Positions 35,082 to 43,861 of a DNA stretch of 64,000 nt are shown in pieces; positions within the stretch are counted from its first letter, which is position 1; each line of letters begins with the position of its first letter. The notes under the pieces were generated by a model. It searched no databases and was not told the DNA's origin. It saw only the letters and a program-made list of their open reading frames with translations. A program made the position numbers and the translations under genes. The stretch spans positions 1-64,000 of the forward strand of contig NZ_JOJL01000034.1 in assembly GCF_000721705.1 (NCBI RefSeq), given 5' to 3'. The DNA is from Actinoplanes subtropicus (GTDB taxonomy: Bacteria; Actinomycetota; Actinomycetes; Mycobacteriales; Micromonosporaceae).

Positions 35082-35558
35082 TCAGAAGAGAGCGGGCTGC
35101 ATGGCGCCCTCGTGGGCGAGCAGCCACATCTTGCGCTCGACACCGCCCGCGTAGCCGCGCATCGACCCGTCGGCGCCGATGACGCGGTGACACGGGCGCA
35201 CCAGCAGCAGCGGGTTCGCGCCGATCGCCGCGCCGAGGGCCTGGATGCGGTCGCGGGGCAGGCCGAGTTGCGCGGCGAGGGCGCCGTACGTGGTGGTCGT
35301 GCCGTACGGGATCTGGTCCAGCTCGTGCCAGACCCGCCGCTGGAAGTCCGTGCCGCTCTCGGCGAACGGGATGTCGAACTCGGTGAGCACGCCGGCGAAG
35401 TACGCGTCCAGCTGCCGGATGACCTCGGCGAACGGCCCGGGGTCGCCGGCGGCCGGTGCCTTCGTCCGGCCGGGCATGGACAGCGAGGTGAGAACGGTTC
35501 CGTCACCCACCAGCAGCAGGTCGCCGAGCGGGCTCGCGATCGTGGTGTACGAAGTCAT
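35082..35558 (-). CDS. ogt: Methylated-DNA-protein-cysteine methyltransferase
   Basis: 158-aa suicide alkyltransferase that takes the methyl group from O6-methylguanine. The active site PCHRVIGADGS has the acceptor Cys. The helix-turn-helix region GTTTTYGALAAQLGLPRDRI and the pre-active stretch AIGANPLLLVR are typical. The N-terminal domain (MTSYTTIASPLGDLLLVGDG) is short, as in Ogt, and there is no Ada regulatory domain. It is immediately upstream of the 2OG oxygenase (spacing below ten bases), giving a two-gene repair operon. Confidence 0.93.
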   Translation of the reverse strand: MTSYTTIASPLGDLLLVGDGTVLTSLSMPGRTKAPAAGDPGPFAEVIRQLDAYFAGVLTEFDIPFAESGTDFQRRVWHELDQIPYGTTTTYGALAAQLGLPRDRIQALGAAIGANPLLLVRPCHRVIGADGSMRGYAGGVERKMWLLAHEGAMQPALF

Positions 35559-35607
35559 GCCTCAACTGTGCGGCGCGTGCGAGGCAAAAGCTGGCGGGAT
35601 TCGGACA

Positions 35608-36642
35608 TCACGCTGCGCGCGGGAAGTCGACCGTGATGTGCAGGCCGCCGTCCGGGCCAGGGCTAACGGAGAGTGGGGCGCGGTGGGCGTGGGCGATCGC
35701 GGCGACGATGGCGAGGCCGAGGCCGTGCCCGTCGGTCTGGTCCGTCCGGTCGGTGCCGAGGCGCTGGAACGGCTGGAGCAGGCGGTCGATTTCGGCCGCC
35801 GGGATCTCCGGGCCGGTGTTGGCGACCGTGAGCCGGCCGGCGGCGGTCGTGGCGATCTCGACGCTTCCGCCGGGGACGTTGTGCCGTACGGCGTTGACGA
35901 CCAGGTTCGTGATCAGGCTCGCGGCCAGCGCCGGATCGCCGGTGACGGTCGCCGGGGCGAGCTGGGTGTCGACCCGGATGCCGTGGCGCGGCTGATCGAG
36001 CACCACCTTGGCGGTGAGCTCGGCCAGGTCGAACTCCGTCCAGCGGTCGACCCCCTGGTGTCCGTTGGCCAGCGTGAGCAGCGCGTCGATCAGGTGCTCC
36101 TGCTGCCGGCCGAGGTCGAGCAGTTCGCGGCCGGCCGCCCGGAGCGTGCCGGCGGTGGCGTCCGGGTCGGCCAGGGTGAGCTGCAACAGGGCTCGCTGCA
36201 CGGTCAGCGGGGTGCGCAGCTCGTGCGAGGCGTTCGCGATGAACTGCCGCTGCGCGGTGAACGCCTGGTGCAGCCGGTACGCCAGGCCGTCCAGGCTGTC
36301 GGCGAGCTCGGCGAACTCCTCGTACGCGGCCGGCACGCGCAGCCGGCCGTCCAAGGTGTTCGCCGACATCGAGCGGGCGGAGTGGGTGATCGCCCGGAGC
36401 GGCCGCAGCGCCCGGCTCGCGATCAGCCGGCCGAGCGCGATCGAGGCGACGGCCACCACGACCAGGGCGACCGCGGAGAACTCGAGCACCGCGCCGAGGT
36501 TGCTGGTCGGGGCCGGCCGGCGGGTGTTGTCGCCGCCGCTGAACGCTCCGAGCGCGACCACGGCCACCAGCACCGTGCCACCGGCGAAGGCGAGCCCGGC
36601 GTGCAGCAGCGCGAGCCGGTTACGCAGCCGGGGGCGGGTCAC
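35608..36642 (-). CDS. Sensor histidine kinase
   Basis: 344-aa membrane kinase. GTG 36642 overlaps the regulator's stop (GTGA). Two membrane segments (LALLHAGLAFAGGTVLVAVV and LEFSAVALVVVAVASIALG) enclose a very short external loop. A HAMP-like linker (RALRPLRAITHSARSM) follows, then the H box ASHELRTPLTVQ with the phospho-accepting His, the N box LITNLVVNAVRHN and the G box DGHGLGLAIVAAIAHAH. The small sensor loop suggests it detects membrane stress or an inhibitor inside the bilayer. It is paired with the response regulator and sits divergent from the ABC transporter it may control. Confidence 0.9.
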   Translation of the reverse strand: MTRPRLRNRLALLHAGLAFAGGTVLVAVVALGAFSGGDNTRRPAPTSNLGAVLEFSAVALVVVAVASIALGRLIASRALRPLRAITHSARSMSANTLDGRLRVPAAYEEFAELADSLDGLAYRLHQAFTAQRQFIANASHELRTPLTVQRALLQLTLADPDATAGTLRAAGRELLDLGRQQEHLIDALLTLANGHQGVDRWTEFDLAELTAKVVLDQPRHGIRVDTQLAPATVTGDPALAASLITNLVVNAVRHNVPGGSVEIATTAAGRLTVANTGPEIPAAEIDRLLQPFQRLGTDRTDQTDGHGLGLAIVAAIAHAHRAPLSVSPGPDGGLHITVDFPRAA

Positions 36643-37301
36643 CGCGCCTCGATCCGGTAGCCGCCCTCGCGGACGGTGTGGATGGCCGGCGGTTGGCCGA
36701 GCTTGGTGCGCAGCCGGCCGATCGTGGTCTTCACCGTGGTGGTGAACGGGTCGGCAGCGTCGTCCCAGACCCGCTCCAGCAGCTCCTCGGCGGAGACCAC
36801 CCGACCGGCGGCGGCGAGCAGATACTCCAGGACCGCGAACTCCTTCGGGCTGAGGTCGAGCCGCCGGCCGGCGCGCGAGGCTACCCGCAGGTTCGGGTCC
36901 ACCGTCAGGTCGCCGTTGTCGAGGATCGGGGGCAGCGCCGGGGTGCTGCGCCGGGCCAGCGCCCGCACCCGCGCCACCAGCTCGGCGAAGTCGAACGGTT
37001 TGGGCAGGTAGTCGTCGGCGCCGAGGCCCAGGCCCTCGACCCGGTCGCGGACGGTGCCGGCCGCGGTCAGCATCAGCACCCGGGTGTCCGCCCCGCCGGC
37101 GACGATCCGGCGGCACACCTCGTCGCCGTGCACGCCGGGCAGGTCACGGTCGAGGACCACGACGTCGTAGCGGGTGGCGGCCAGCTGCTCCAGCGCGGCG
37201 TGCCCGTCGAGGGCGGTGTCCACGGCCATCGCCTCGCGCCGCAGGCCGGTGGTGAGCAGCGCGTTCAGCGTCCGATGATCTTCGACCACGAGCACCCTCA
37301 T
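36639..37301 (-). CDS. OmpR-family response regulator
   Basis: 220-aa regulator. The receiver domain starts MRVLVVEDHRTLNALL; the phospho-acceptor Asp lies in VVVLDRDLPGVHGDE, with the conserved Thr in VLMLTAAGT and Lys in DYLPKPFDFAEL. The C-terminal winged helix (LSPKEFAVLEYLLAAAGRVV, then TVKTTIGRLRTKLGQP) binds DNA. It precedes its kinase with a 4-bp overlap. The probable target is the ABC transporter operon that starts 89 bases away on the other strand. Confidence 0.93.
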   Translation of the reverse strand: MRVLVVEDHRTLNALLTTGLRREAMAVDTALDGHAALEQLAATRYDVVVLDRDLPGVHGDEVCRRIVAGGADTRVLMLTAAGTVRDRVEGLGLGADDYLPKPFDFAELVARVRALARRSTPALPPILDNGDLTVDPNLRVASRAGRRLDLSPKEFAVLEYLLAAAGRVVSAEELLERVWDDAADPFTTTVKTTIGRLRTKLGQPPAIHTVREGGYRIEAR

Positions 37302-37389
37302 GGGCTACACGATGGCAGGCGGCAGGTGACAGCGTCGTGACAGCGGCACGCACCGGGCTGTCACCGGTCTCGGCGTACCAAACACGGTC

Positions 37390-38322
37390 ATGAGTGATGC
37401 CACGATCGAGGTCGCCGGCCTGCGGAAGCGGTACGGCTCGACGACGGCGCTGGACGGGATGACGTTCGACGCCGTGCCCGGCCGGGTGACCGGTTTCGTC
37501 GGGCCCAACGGCGCCGGCAAGTCCACCACCATGCGGATCATCCTGGGATTGCACTCCGCCGACGCGGGGCAGGCCCGGATCGGCGGCCGGCCCTACCGGT
37601 CGCTGCGCTACCCGTTGCGTTCGCTGGGCGCGCTGCTGGACGCGTCCGCGCTGCACCCGGCGCGCAGCGGGCGCAACCACCTGCTGTGGCTGGCGCAGTC
37701 GCAAGGGCTGGGCCGCCGCCGGGTCGACGAGGTGATCGAGCTGGTGGGGCTGGCCGCGGCGGGTCGGCGCGCCGCCGGCGGGTATTCGCTGGGCATGCGC
37801 CAGCGGCTCGGCATCGCGGCCGCGCTGCTGGGCGATCCACCGGCGATCATGCTGGACGAGCCGTTCAACGGCATGGACCCGGAAGGCATCGTGTGGCTGC
37901 GCGGGTTCCTGCGCGCGCTGGCCGGCGAGCGGCGGGCCGTGCTGGTGTCCAGCCATCTGATGAGCGAGTTGCAGGGGATGGCCGACCACGTGGTGGTGGT
38001 CGGTCGCGGCCGGGTGATCGCCGACAGCAGCGTCGCCGACCTGATCGCGGCCGCCTCGGGCGATCGGGTGCTGGTGCGTACCGGCGCGCCACGGGAGGCC
38101 GCCGCGGCGCTGGTCGCGGCGGGTGCGGAGGTCACCCCGGCAAGTCAAAACCGGTTGGGCGTACGGGCAATGGCGGCCGAACGGATCGCCGAGGTGCTGG
38201 CGGCCGGCGGGGTGCCGTTCTCCGAGCTCGCGCCGCACCGGGCGACGCTCGAGGAAGCGTACTTCGATTTGACCGGCGACGCCGTCGAGTACCGCGCCGC
38301 CCCGACGGAGGTGACGCCGTGA
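37390..38322 (+). CDS. ABC transporter ATP-binding protein
   Basis: 310-aa ATPase with Walker A GPNGAGKSTTM, signature YSLGMRQRLGIAAALL, Walker B AIMLDEPFNGMDPEG and the switch His in VLVSSHLMSELQ. The C-terminal about 90 residues are the extension typical of DrrA/BcrA-type exporter ATPases. It is followed by two permease genes with 4-bp overlaps. A self-protection exporter for antibiotics or membrane lipids is likely, given the neighbouring two-component system. Confidence 0.92.
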   Translation: MSDATIEVAGLRKRYGSTTALDGMTFDAVPGRVTGFVGPNGAGKSTTMRIILGLHSADAGQARIGGRPYRSLRYPLRSLGALLDASALHPARSGRNHLLWLAQSQGLGRRRVDEVIELVGLAAAGRRAAGGYSLGMRQRLGIAAALLGDPPAIMLDEPFNGMDPEGIVWLRGFLRALAGERRAVLVSSHLMSELQGMADHVVVVGRGRVIADSSVADLIAAASGDRVLVRTGAPREAAAALVAAGAEVTPASQNRLGVRAMAAERIAEVLAAGGVPFSELAPHRATLEEAYFDLTGDAVEYRAAPTEVTP

Positions 38323-39731
38323 CCTGGCCGCGCCTGCTGCAAGCGGAATGGACCAAGTTCCGGTCGGTACGCGGCTGGGCCGGCGGGATTGCCGTCGCGG
38401 CTCTGCTGATGCTGCTGTTCCCGGTCGTCGGGCTGGCCGGCGGGGGCGGCGACAAGCAGGCGTCGGCGGCCACGCTCGGGCCGGACGGCGAGCCGGTCAG
38501 CGACTCGTACTTCTTCGTCCATCGGGTACTCGCCGGGGACGGCCAGATCACGGTCGAGGTCAAGGGGCTGGCGTCGGAGCGGGGCACGCCGTGGGCCAAG
38601 GCCGGCCTGATCATCTCGGCCGGGCCGGAGCCCGGGGCCCGGTACGCCGCGGTCCTGGTCACCGCCGGGCACGGCGTCCGGATGCAGCACGACTACCGGT
38701 ACGACCGCGCCAGCTCCGACGCGGCGGCGCGCTGGCTGCGGCTCACCCGCCGCGCCGACACGATCATCGGCGAGGCCTCGGCGGACGGGCAGTCGTGGAG
38801 CCGGATCGACACGGTCCGGCTGCCGGGGCTGGCCACCACCGTCCGGGCCGGCCTGTTCGTGACCTGCCCGGATCGGGTGCAGGGGATCGGCACGGCCAGC
38901 GACACGGCGACCGCCGAGTTCGGCACTCCGCGAGTCATGGGCGACTGGTCCCCGGCCGCCTGGGCGGGTGGGCAGGTGGGGGCGTACGGGGCCCGGGGCG
39001 GCTTCACGCCGTCGGCGAACGGGTTCACCGTGTCCGGCGCCGGCGACCTCGCCCCGGCCACCCGCGGCGACGTGCCGGTCGCGGCGGCCGCCGGCGACCT
39101 GCTCCTCGGCACGTTCCTGGCGCTGATCGTGGTGGTCGTCGTGGCCACCCTGACGATCACCACCGAGTACCGGTACGGGCTGATCCGCGGCACGCTGAGC
39201 GCCCGCCCGCGCCGGGGCCGGGTGCTCGCCGCCAAGGCCACCGTGCTGGCCGGCGTCACGTTCGCCGCCGGCCTGGGCGCCACGGTCGTCGCGCTGCCGC
39301 TGTGGCTGCGGCTGATCCGGGGCCTCGGCATCTTCGTGTTCCCCGCGCCGCCGGGCGTGCTGCTGCGCGCCGAGGTCGGCACCGCCGCCGTGCTCGCCGC
39401 CGTCGCCGTCTTTGCCCTGGCCCTCGGCACCGTGCTGCGGCGCAGCGCCACCGCGGTCACCGCCGTCGTCGCGACCACCGTGCTGCCGTACCTGCTCGCG
39501 CTGGTCCCGTTCCTGCCGCCGCCGATGGCGCAGTGGCTGACCCGGTTCACGCCGGTCGCGGGCCTCGCGGTGCAGCAGACCCTGATCCGGTATCCGCAGG
39601 TCGACAGCGTCTACACCCCGGCCGACGGCTACTACCCGCTGGCGCCGTGGGCCGGTTTCGCCGTGCTGTGCGGCTACACCGCGCTCGCCCTGGCCGTGGC
39701 CCTGATCGTGCTGCGCCGGCGGGACGCATGA
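38319..39731 (+). CDS. ABC-2 type permease with large external beta-rich domain
   Basis: 470-aa permease from GTG 38319 (overlap with the ATPase stop). After the first membrane helix (GIAVAALLMLLFPVVGLAGG) there is an external domain of about 210 residues (YFFVHRVLAGDGQITVEVKG, KAGLIISAGPEPGARYAAVL, SADGQSWSRIDTVRLPGL) resembling DUF1349/concanavalin-like carbohydrate-binding folds. Further helices follow (LLLGTFLALIVVVVVATLTI and others), including the ABC-2 region TTEYRYGLIRGTLSARPRRG. Such a domain is unusual between the first two helices of an exporter and may bind a cell-wall or drug ligand. The operon order is ATPase, this permease, then a simple permease. Confidence 0.82.
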   Translation: MTWPRLLQAEWTKFRSVRGWAGGIAVAALLMLLFPVVGLAGGGGDKQASAATLGPDGEPVSDSYFFVHRVLAGDGQITVEVKGLASERGTPWAKAGLIISAGPEPGARYAAVLVTAGHGVRMQHDYRYDRASSDAAARWLRLTRRADTIIGEASADGQSWSRIDTVRLPGLATTVRAGLFVTCPDRVQGIGTASDTATAEFGTPRVMGDWSPAAWAGGQVGAYGARGGFTPSANGFTVSGAGDLAPATRGDVPVAAAAGDLLLGTFLALIVVVVVATLTITTEYRYGLIRGTLSARPRRGRVLAAKATVLAGVTFAAGLGATVVALPLWLRLIRGLGIFVFPAPPGVLLRAEVGTAAVLAAVAVFALALGTVLRRSATAVTAVVATTVLPYLLALVPFLPPPMAQWLTRFTPVAGLAVQQTLIRYPQVDSVYTPADGYYPLAPWAGFAVLCGYTALALAVALIVLRRRDA

Positions 39732-40393
39732 GGAGCGCGCTGATCGCGGAGTGGACGAAACAGCGCACCACGCCCGGCGCCGGGTGGCTGCTCCTGATCA
39801 CCGTGGCGTCGACGGTCGGGCTCGGCGCGGCCGTCTGCGCCGTCGCCACCGACCAGTACGACACCGTGCGGCTGGCGCTCAGCGGCGTCTACCTGGGCCA
39901 GGCGCCGGTCGCGGTGCTGGGCGTGCTGGCGGCCAGCGGCGAATACAGCAGCGGGCTGATCCGCGTGACCGTGGCCGCCATGCCCGGCCGCTCGGTCGTG
40001 CTGGCGGCCAAGGCAGTGGTGATCGCGGTCGAGGTGGCCGTCGTGGCGAGCCTGGCTCTACTGGTCTCGGTGCTGGTCGCGAGTCAGGTCGGGCTCTCCG
40101 TGGCCGGCGAACCGGTCCTGCGCGCCGGGGCCGGCTCTGCCGTCTATCTGGTGCTGGTCGCTCTGCTCAGCCTCGGGGTGGCCGTCGTCGTGCGGGACTC
40201 GGCCGCCGCGATCGGGGCTGTTCTCGGGCTGCTCTACCTTCCGCCGATCCTCACCGCGATGGTTACCGATCCGGGCCTGCACCGGCTGCTCGAGCGGGCC
40301 GCACCGATCAGCGGTGGCCTCGGCGTACTCACCGCATGGTCTGGTGGTTTTTTGGTTTTTGGAGTGCTTCTGTTCCGTTCACGCGATGTCTGA
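39728..40393 (+). CDS. ABC-2 type permease
   Basis: 221-aa membrane protein with about six hydrophobic segments (GWLLLITVASTVGLGAAVCA, VVASLALLVSVLVAS, SAVYLVLVALLSLGVAVVV and others). It shares the EWTK N-terminal motif and the EYSSGLIRVTVAAMPGR block with the preceding permease, which marks both as partners of the same ATPase. ATG 39728 overlaps the upstream stop. The 3' end is followed after 45 bases by a convergent gene. Confidence 0.88.
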   Translation: MRSALIAEWTKQRTTPGAGWLLLITVASTVGLGAAVCAVATDQYDTVRLALSGVYLGQAPVAVLGVLAASGEYSSGLIRVTVAAMPGRSVVLAAKAVVIAVEVAVVASLALLVSVLVASQVGLSVAGEPVLRAGAGSAVYLVLVALLSLGVAVVVRDSAAAIGAVLGLLYLPPILTAMVTDPGLHRLLERAAPISGGLGVLTAWSGGFLVFGVLLFRSRDV

Positions 40394-40438
40394 GGCCGCG
40401 CCACCGGATCCAGCGGACCCGGTGGCGCGTGCGGATGG

Positions 40439-40849
40439 TCAGGCGGCGTCGAGGGCGTTGGTGATTTTGCGGATCATGTCGGCGATCACCAGGTTGGGCT
40501 TGCCGCCGTCGGTGGCGGCCTCGACCGCGAGCAGCACGGTGCCGCGGAAGTTGTCGGCCTCCGCCGGCGCCTCGGCCTTGAGCAGGCCAATCGCCTCGGT
40601 GAGGGCCGGCAGCACGCGGTCGGCGATCTCGGCGACGGACTTGCCGTTCAGCTCCTTGTGCTTGGGGTAGTCGGCGAGCACGTGCCCGACCGGGCCGGTG
40701 GCCGAGCCGAGCGCGATGCTGCCCCGGGTCGAGATCCTGTGTGGCGAGCCGCCGACCGCGCCGGCGGCGGCGAGCAGGGTGATCGCGCCGTACGCGGCGA
40801 TGCGGATGGTGGACTTGGCCTGGTCGGAAAGGGTGATGTCGTTGGTCAT
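40439..40849 (-). CDS. Conserved hypothetical protein
   Basis: 136-aa protein I do not recognise. ATG 40849 opens TNDITLSDQAKSTIRIAAYG followed by a hydrophobic stretch (AITLLAAAGAVGG), then a soluble helical part (VAEIADRVLPALTEAIGLLK and AVEAATDGGKPNLVIADMIR). The charge and codon pattern are those of a real gene, and it is on the strand opposite the ABC operon. No catalytic motif is visible. A single membrane-dipping helix is possible. Confidence 0.6.
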   Translation of the reverse strand: MTNDITLSDQAKSTIRIAAYGAITLLAAAGAVGGSPHRISTRGSIALGSATGPVGHVLADYPKHKELNGKSVAEIADRVLPALTEAIGLLKAEAPAEADNFRGTVLLAVEAATDGGKPNLVIADMIRKITNALDAA

Positions 40850-41045
40850 GCGGCTACCTTCACGGCCGCGCCTGACACCGCTCCGCCACGGCGCTGACAC
40901 GCGCCCTGACCCGTTCGCGGACATCGAGGGCATGGCCGCGTCAATGGTCGATCGGGTGGTGGGCGTGGGGGCCGAGTGGACGAGTTGCGATGTCGCTATG
41001 TATAAAACCGAGGCGACGGGACGGTGCCGTTCGCACGTCAGCTCT

Positions 41046-41051
41046 TATGAT
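41046..41051 (+). promoter_or_regulatory. -10 box of the surface-protein gene
   Basis: TATGAT, a full consensus -10, lies about 40 bases before ATG 41093. GGAGGA (41079-41084) is the ribosome-binding site. I cannot assign a good -35. Confidence 0.45.
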
Positions 41052-41092
41052 CCTTCGGCTCGGCCCCCCTCGAAGCGCGGAGGAACCACCTC

Positions 41093-42631
41093 ATGCACCG
41101 CACCGTCCGTCGTCGCCTGCTCGGAGCCGCCGCGGCGGCGACCGCCGCTGTCGCGGTCGCCACGCCCGCCTACGCGGCCGCACCGCAGGTCGTCATCCTG
41201 CTCCCGGACTCGACCGTCGCCGCCGGCGGCAGCACCGTCGTCGTGCCGTTCCTGTTCGCCGACCAGCAGGCCACGCTGGCCCACTCAAAGATGACCTTCG
41301 AGCTGGGCGCCGGGCTCGCCGGCGTGACCCTCAAGGCGCCCGCCCCGGTCCCGGGTTGCACTCAGAACAGCCCGACCAGTGTCACCTGCGCCCTGACGTC
41401 CGGGCTGGACGTGGGACCGGACGGGTCGATCGGTGACTTCGCGGCCGAACTCGCCGCCACCAAGGCCGCCCTCGGCGAGACCGGCAAGCTGACCGTCACG
41501 CTGTCCGCCGACGGGATCGACCCGGTCAAGAAGACCGTCGACGTGAACGTGGCCGAGGCCGCCGACCTCGCGGCCGGCAAGAACAGCGAGATCTCCGTCA
41601 AGCCGGGCGCCGACTTCGGTACCGACCTGCAGGTGCACAACAACAGCGACTCGGTCGTGCACGGCGTGTCGGTCATCTTCGACACCGATTTCGCGTACGC
41701 GACCACGAAGCAGTTCTCCAACTGCTTCTACGGCGACGGACAGGTGACCGCCTGCACGTTCGACGAGGAACTCGAGCCTGGCGCGACCTACCAGCTGACC
41801 ATGCCGTTCCAGCTGCGCAAGGACACCGCCGCGCCGTCGGAGGTGAGCGGCCAGTTCGAGTGGCTGACCGCCGGCGACTGGGACGACCTGATCAAGTTCC
41901 TCAAGGACAGCGGCCTCGGCGACCCGGGCGCCCCGGGCACCGGCGACAAGCTCACCCTGAAGCAGCTGGTGTCGAGCCAGTCGCTCAAGCAGACCGACCC
42001 GAACCCGGCGAACAACTGGCAGGAACAGCAGGTCAACGTGACCGGCACGCAGAAGTCGGACCTCGCCGCGATCGGCGCGTCGGTGAGCGGCGCGATCGGC
42101 GCGACCGTGACCGTCCCGGTCGGCGTGAAGAACAACGGCCCGGCCGACCTGGACTGGGGACACAACGGCCCGGCGGCGGCGGCCGCGCTGGTCACGATGC
42201 CGACCGGCGCGACGGTCACCACGGTTCCGGAGGGCTGCGAGCTCAACACCGCGGACGGCATTCTCGAGGGCGACTCGAGCAAGGTGCAGTACGCCTGCTT
42301 CACCGACCCGGTGCTCGCGGCCGGCAAGTCGGTGATCTGGAAGTTCGGCGTGAAGCTCGACAAGGCCCTGACGAACGCGACCGGCAGCATCGTGCTCAAC
42401 CCGAAGTGCGAGTGCGACCTCTACCACGACGGCAACAAGGCCAACGACACGGCAGAGATCGTGCTCAACGCGGCCGCGGCCACCAACCCGGGCAGCGGCC
42501 ACGGCGATGCCGGCCTGCCGATCACCGGCCCGCAGACCGCCCTGGTCGGCGCGGCGGGCGCGGCCCTGCTCGCGGGCGGCGTCGCGTTCTTCGTGGTGAG
42601 CCGCCGCCGGCGGACCCGCTTCGAGGCCTGA
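41093..42631 (+). CDS. LPxTG-like cell-wall-anchored surface protein
   Basis: 512-aa secreted protein. The signal peptide is clear: RRRLLGAAAAATAAVAVATP with cleavage after AYAA. The body is Asp/Gly-rich beta structure with DUF11-like segments (TDLQVHNNSDSVVHGVSVIF and ATVTVPVGVKNNGPADLDWG) and two Cys pairs. The C-terminus has LPITG, a hydrophobic helix (LVGAAGAALLAGGVAFFVV) and SRRRRTR: a sortase sorting signal with Ile in the variable position. It is expected to be covalently linked to peptidoglycan. Promoter and ribosome-binding site are visible upstream. No binding partner can be inferred. Confidence 0.85.
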   Translation: MHRTVRRRLLGAAAAATAAVAVATPAYAAAPQVVILLPDSTVAAGGSTVVVPFLFADQQATLAHSKMTFELGAGLAGVTLKAPAPVPGCTQNSPTSVTCALTSGLDVGPDGSIGDFAAELAATKAALGETGKLTVTLSADGIDPVKKTVDVNVAEAADLAAGKNSEISVKPGADFGTDLQVHNNSDSVVHGVSVIFDTDFAYATTKQFSNCFYGDGQVTACTFDEELEPGATYQLTMPFQLRKDTAAPSEVSGQFEWLTAGDWDDLIKFLKDSGLGDPGAPGTGDKLTLKQLVSSQSLKQTDPNPANNWQEQQVNVTGTQKSDLAAIGASVSGAIGATVTVPVGVKNNGPADLDWGHNGPAAAAALVTMPTGATVTTVPEGCELNTADGILEGDSSKVQYACFTDPVLAAGKSVIWKFGVKLDKALTNATGSIVLNPKCECDLYHDGNKANDTAEIVLNAAAATNPGSGHGDAGLPITGPQTALVGAAGAALLAGGVAFFVVSRRRRTRFEA

Positions 42632-42733
42632 CGTTTCGGGCAGACGTAACCGGAAGAGGCCGGGACGGTTGTCCCGGCCTCTTCGCTGTTGCTGGTCGCT
42701 TTTCCGGCCTGGTGGCCCACCGGCCGTCGCGGG

Positions 42734-43861
42734 CTACGGAACGGCCGGCGTGGTCGTCGTGACCTCGTGCGCGGCGAGGAACCCCGCAACCGACGCCGAC
42801 CAGGGGAATCGCTCCGCCTGCGCACGCGCCGCCGCGCGGCGCTCGGCCGCCGGGCGCTGCAGGATCTCCTGGATCGCCGCCGCGTAGGCCGGTCCGTCGC
42901 CGCCGGCCGCGAGACCGGCCGAGCCGACCACCTCGGGCAGCGCGCTCTGCGAGCTGACCACCACCGGCGTGCCGCTGGCCAGGGTCTCCAGGGCGGCCAG
43001 GCCGAACGTCTCGACCGGGCCGGGCGCGATCGCCACGTCCACACTGGCCTGCAGCGTGGCCAGCTCGACCGGGTCGCTGACGTGGCCCAGGAAACGGACC
43101 GGCAGGCCACGGTCGGCGGCCTCCTCCTGCAGGGCGTTGCGCAGCGGGCCGGCACCGGCGACGACCAGCACCGCCCGTACGCCCAAGGCACGCAAGCCCT
43201 CGACGGCCGCGAGCGAACGTCGGGGTTTCTTCTCCGGCGAAAGCCGGCCGCAGTGCAGCAGCAGCACGTCGTCGGGGGAGGCCCAGCGGGCGCGCATCGC
43301 CGGATCGTGCCGGGCCGGCGAGAAGCGCTCGAGATCGACCCCGAGCGGCACGCGGGTCACGTTCGGCATGCCGATGCGCTCGAACTCGTTGGCCGCCCAC
43401 TGCGTGGTGCAGACGATCTTGTCGTGATCCTGCGCGGTGCGGCGGTTGAGCACGTCGCCGATGCGCCGGCCGGAGGCCGGGCCGAACAGTCGAAGCAGGC
43501 CGTCCAGGCTCTCGTGCGAGACCATCATGGACGGCACGCCCGCGCGGCGCGCCCAGCGGCCCAGCCAGCGCAGCGTGGTCCGGTCCGAAATTTCCACCCG
43601 ATCCGGCTTTATCCGCTTCAAGGTGGCCGAAACGCTGCGCCGATCCAGCAGCACCCGATAGCCACCCACAAACGGCACCAGCGGCCCCGGCAGCGTGATG
43701 ACTCGCCCCTGTTCCGTGGATGAATCGGAAAAATCCGACCCGGGAACGATGAGCACAGCCTCATGGCCGGCCGCCTCGTAACCGGCGCCCAGATGCCGCA
43801 GAGCCGTCTTCAACCCACCCGACCGCGGCGCCACAAAGTTAGCAACCCGGACAATTCTCAC
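42734..43861 (-). CDS. GT4-family glycosyltransferase
   Basis: 375-aa GT-B enzyme. The N-terminal domain begins VRIVRVANFVAPRSGGLKTA, the GG loop that binds the donor. The C-terminal domain has LLLHCGRLSPEKKPRRSLAA and the EX7E region APGPVETFGLAALETLASGT. It is similar to mannosyltransferases of actinomycete phospholipid or lipoglycan synthesis (PimA/PimC/MgtA type), but donor and acceptor cannot be fixed. GTG 43861 overlaps the stop of the upstream glycosyltransferase (GTGA), so the two act as one operon. Confidence 0.85.
   Translation of the reverse strand: MRIVRVANFVAPRSGGLKTALRHLGAGYEAAGHEAVLIVPGSDFSDSSTEQGRVITLPGPLVPFVGGYRVLLDRRSVSATLKRIKPDRVEISDRTTLRWLGRWARRAGVPSMMVSHESLDGLLRLFGPASGRRIGDVLNRRTAQDHDKIVCTTQWAANEFERIGMPNVTRVPLGVDLERFSPARHDPAMRARWASPDDVLLLHCGRLSPEKKPRRSLAAVEGLRALGVRAVLVVAGAGPLRNALQEEAADRGLPVRFLGHVSDPVELATLQASVDVAIAPGPVETFGLAALETLASGTPVVVSSQSALPEVVGSAGLAAGGDGPAYAAAIQEILQRPAAERRAAARAQAERFPWSASVAGFLAAHEVTTTTPAVP

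Noticed and set aside
37686..38318. Upstream extension of the first permease frame inside the ABC ATPase gene
   Set aside because: It is an alternative frame of a clear ATPase. GTG 38319 gives the normal permease start with a 4-bp overlap.
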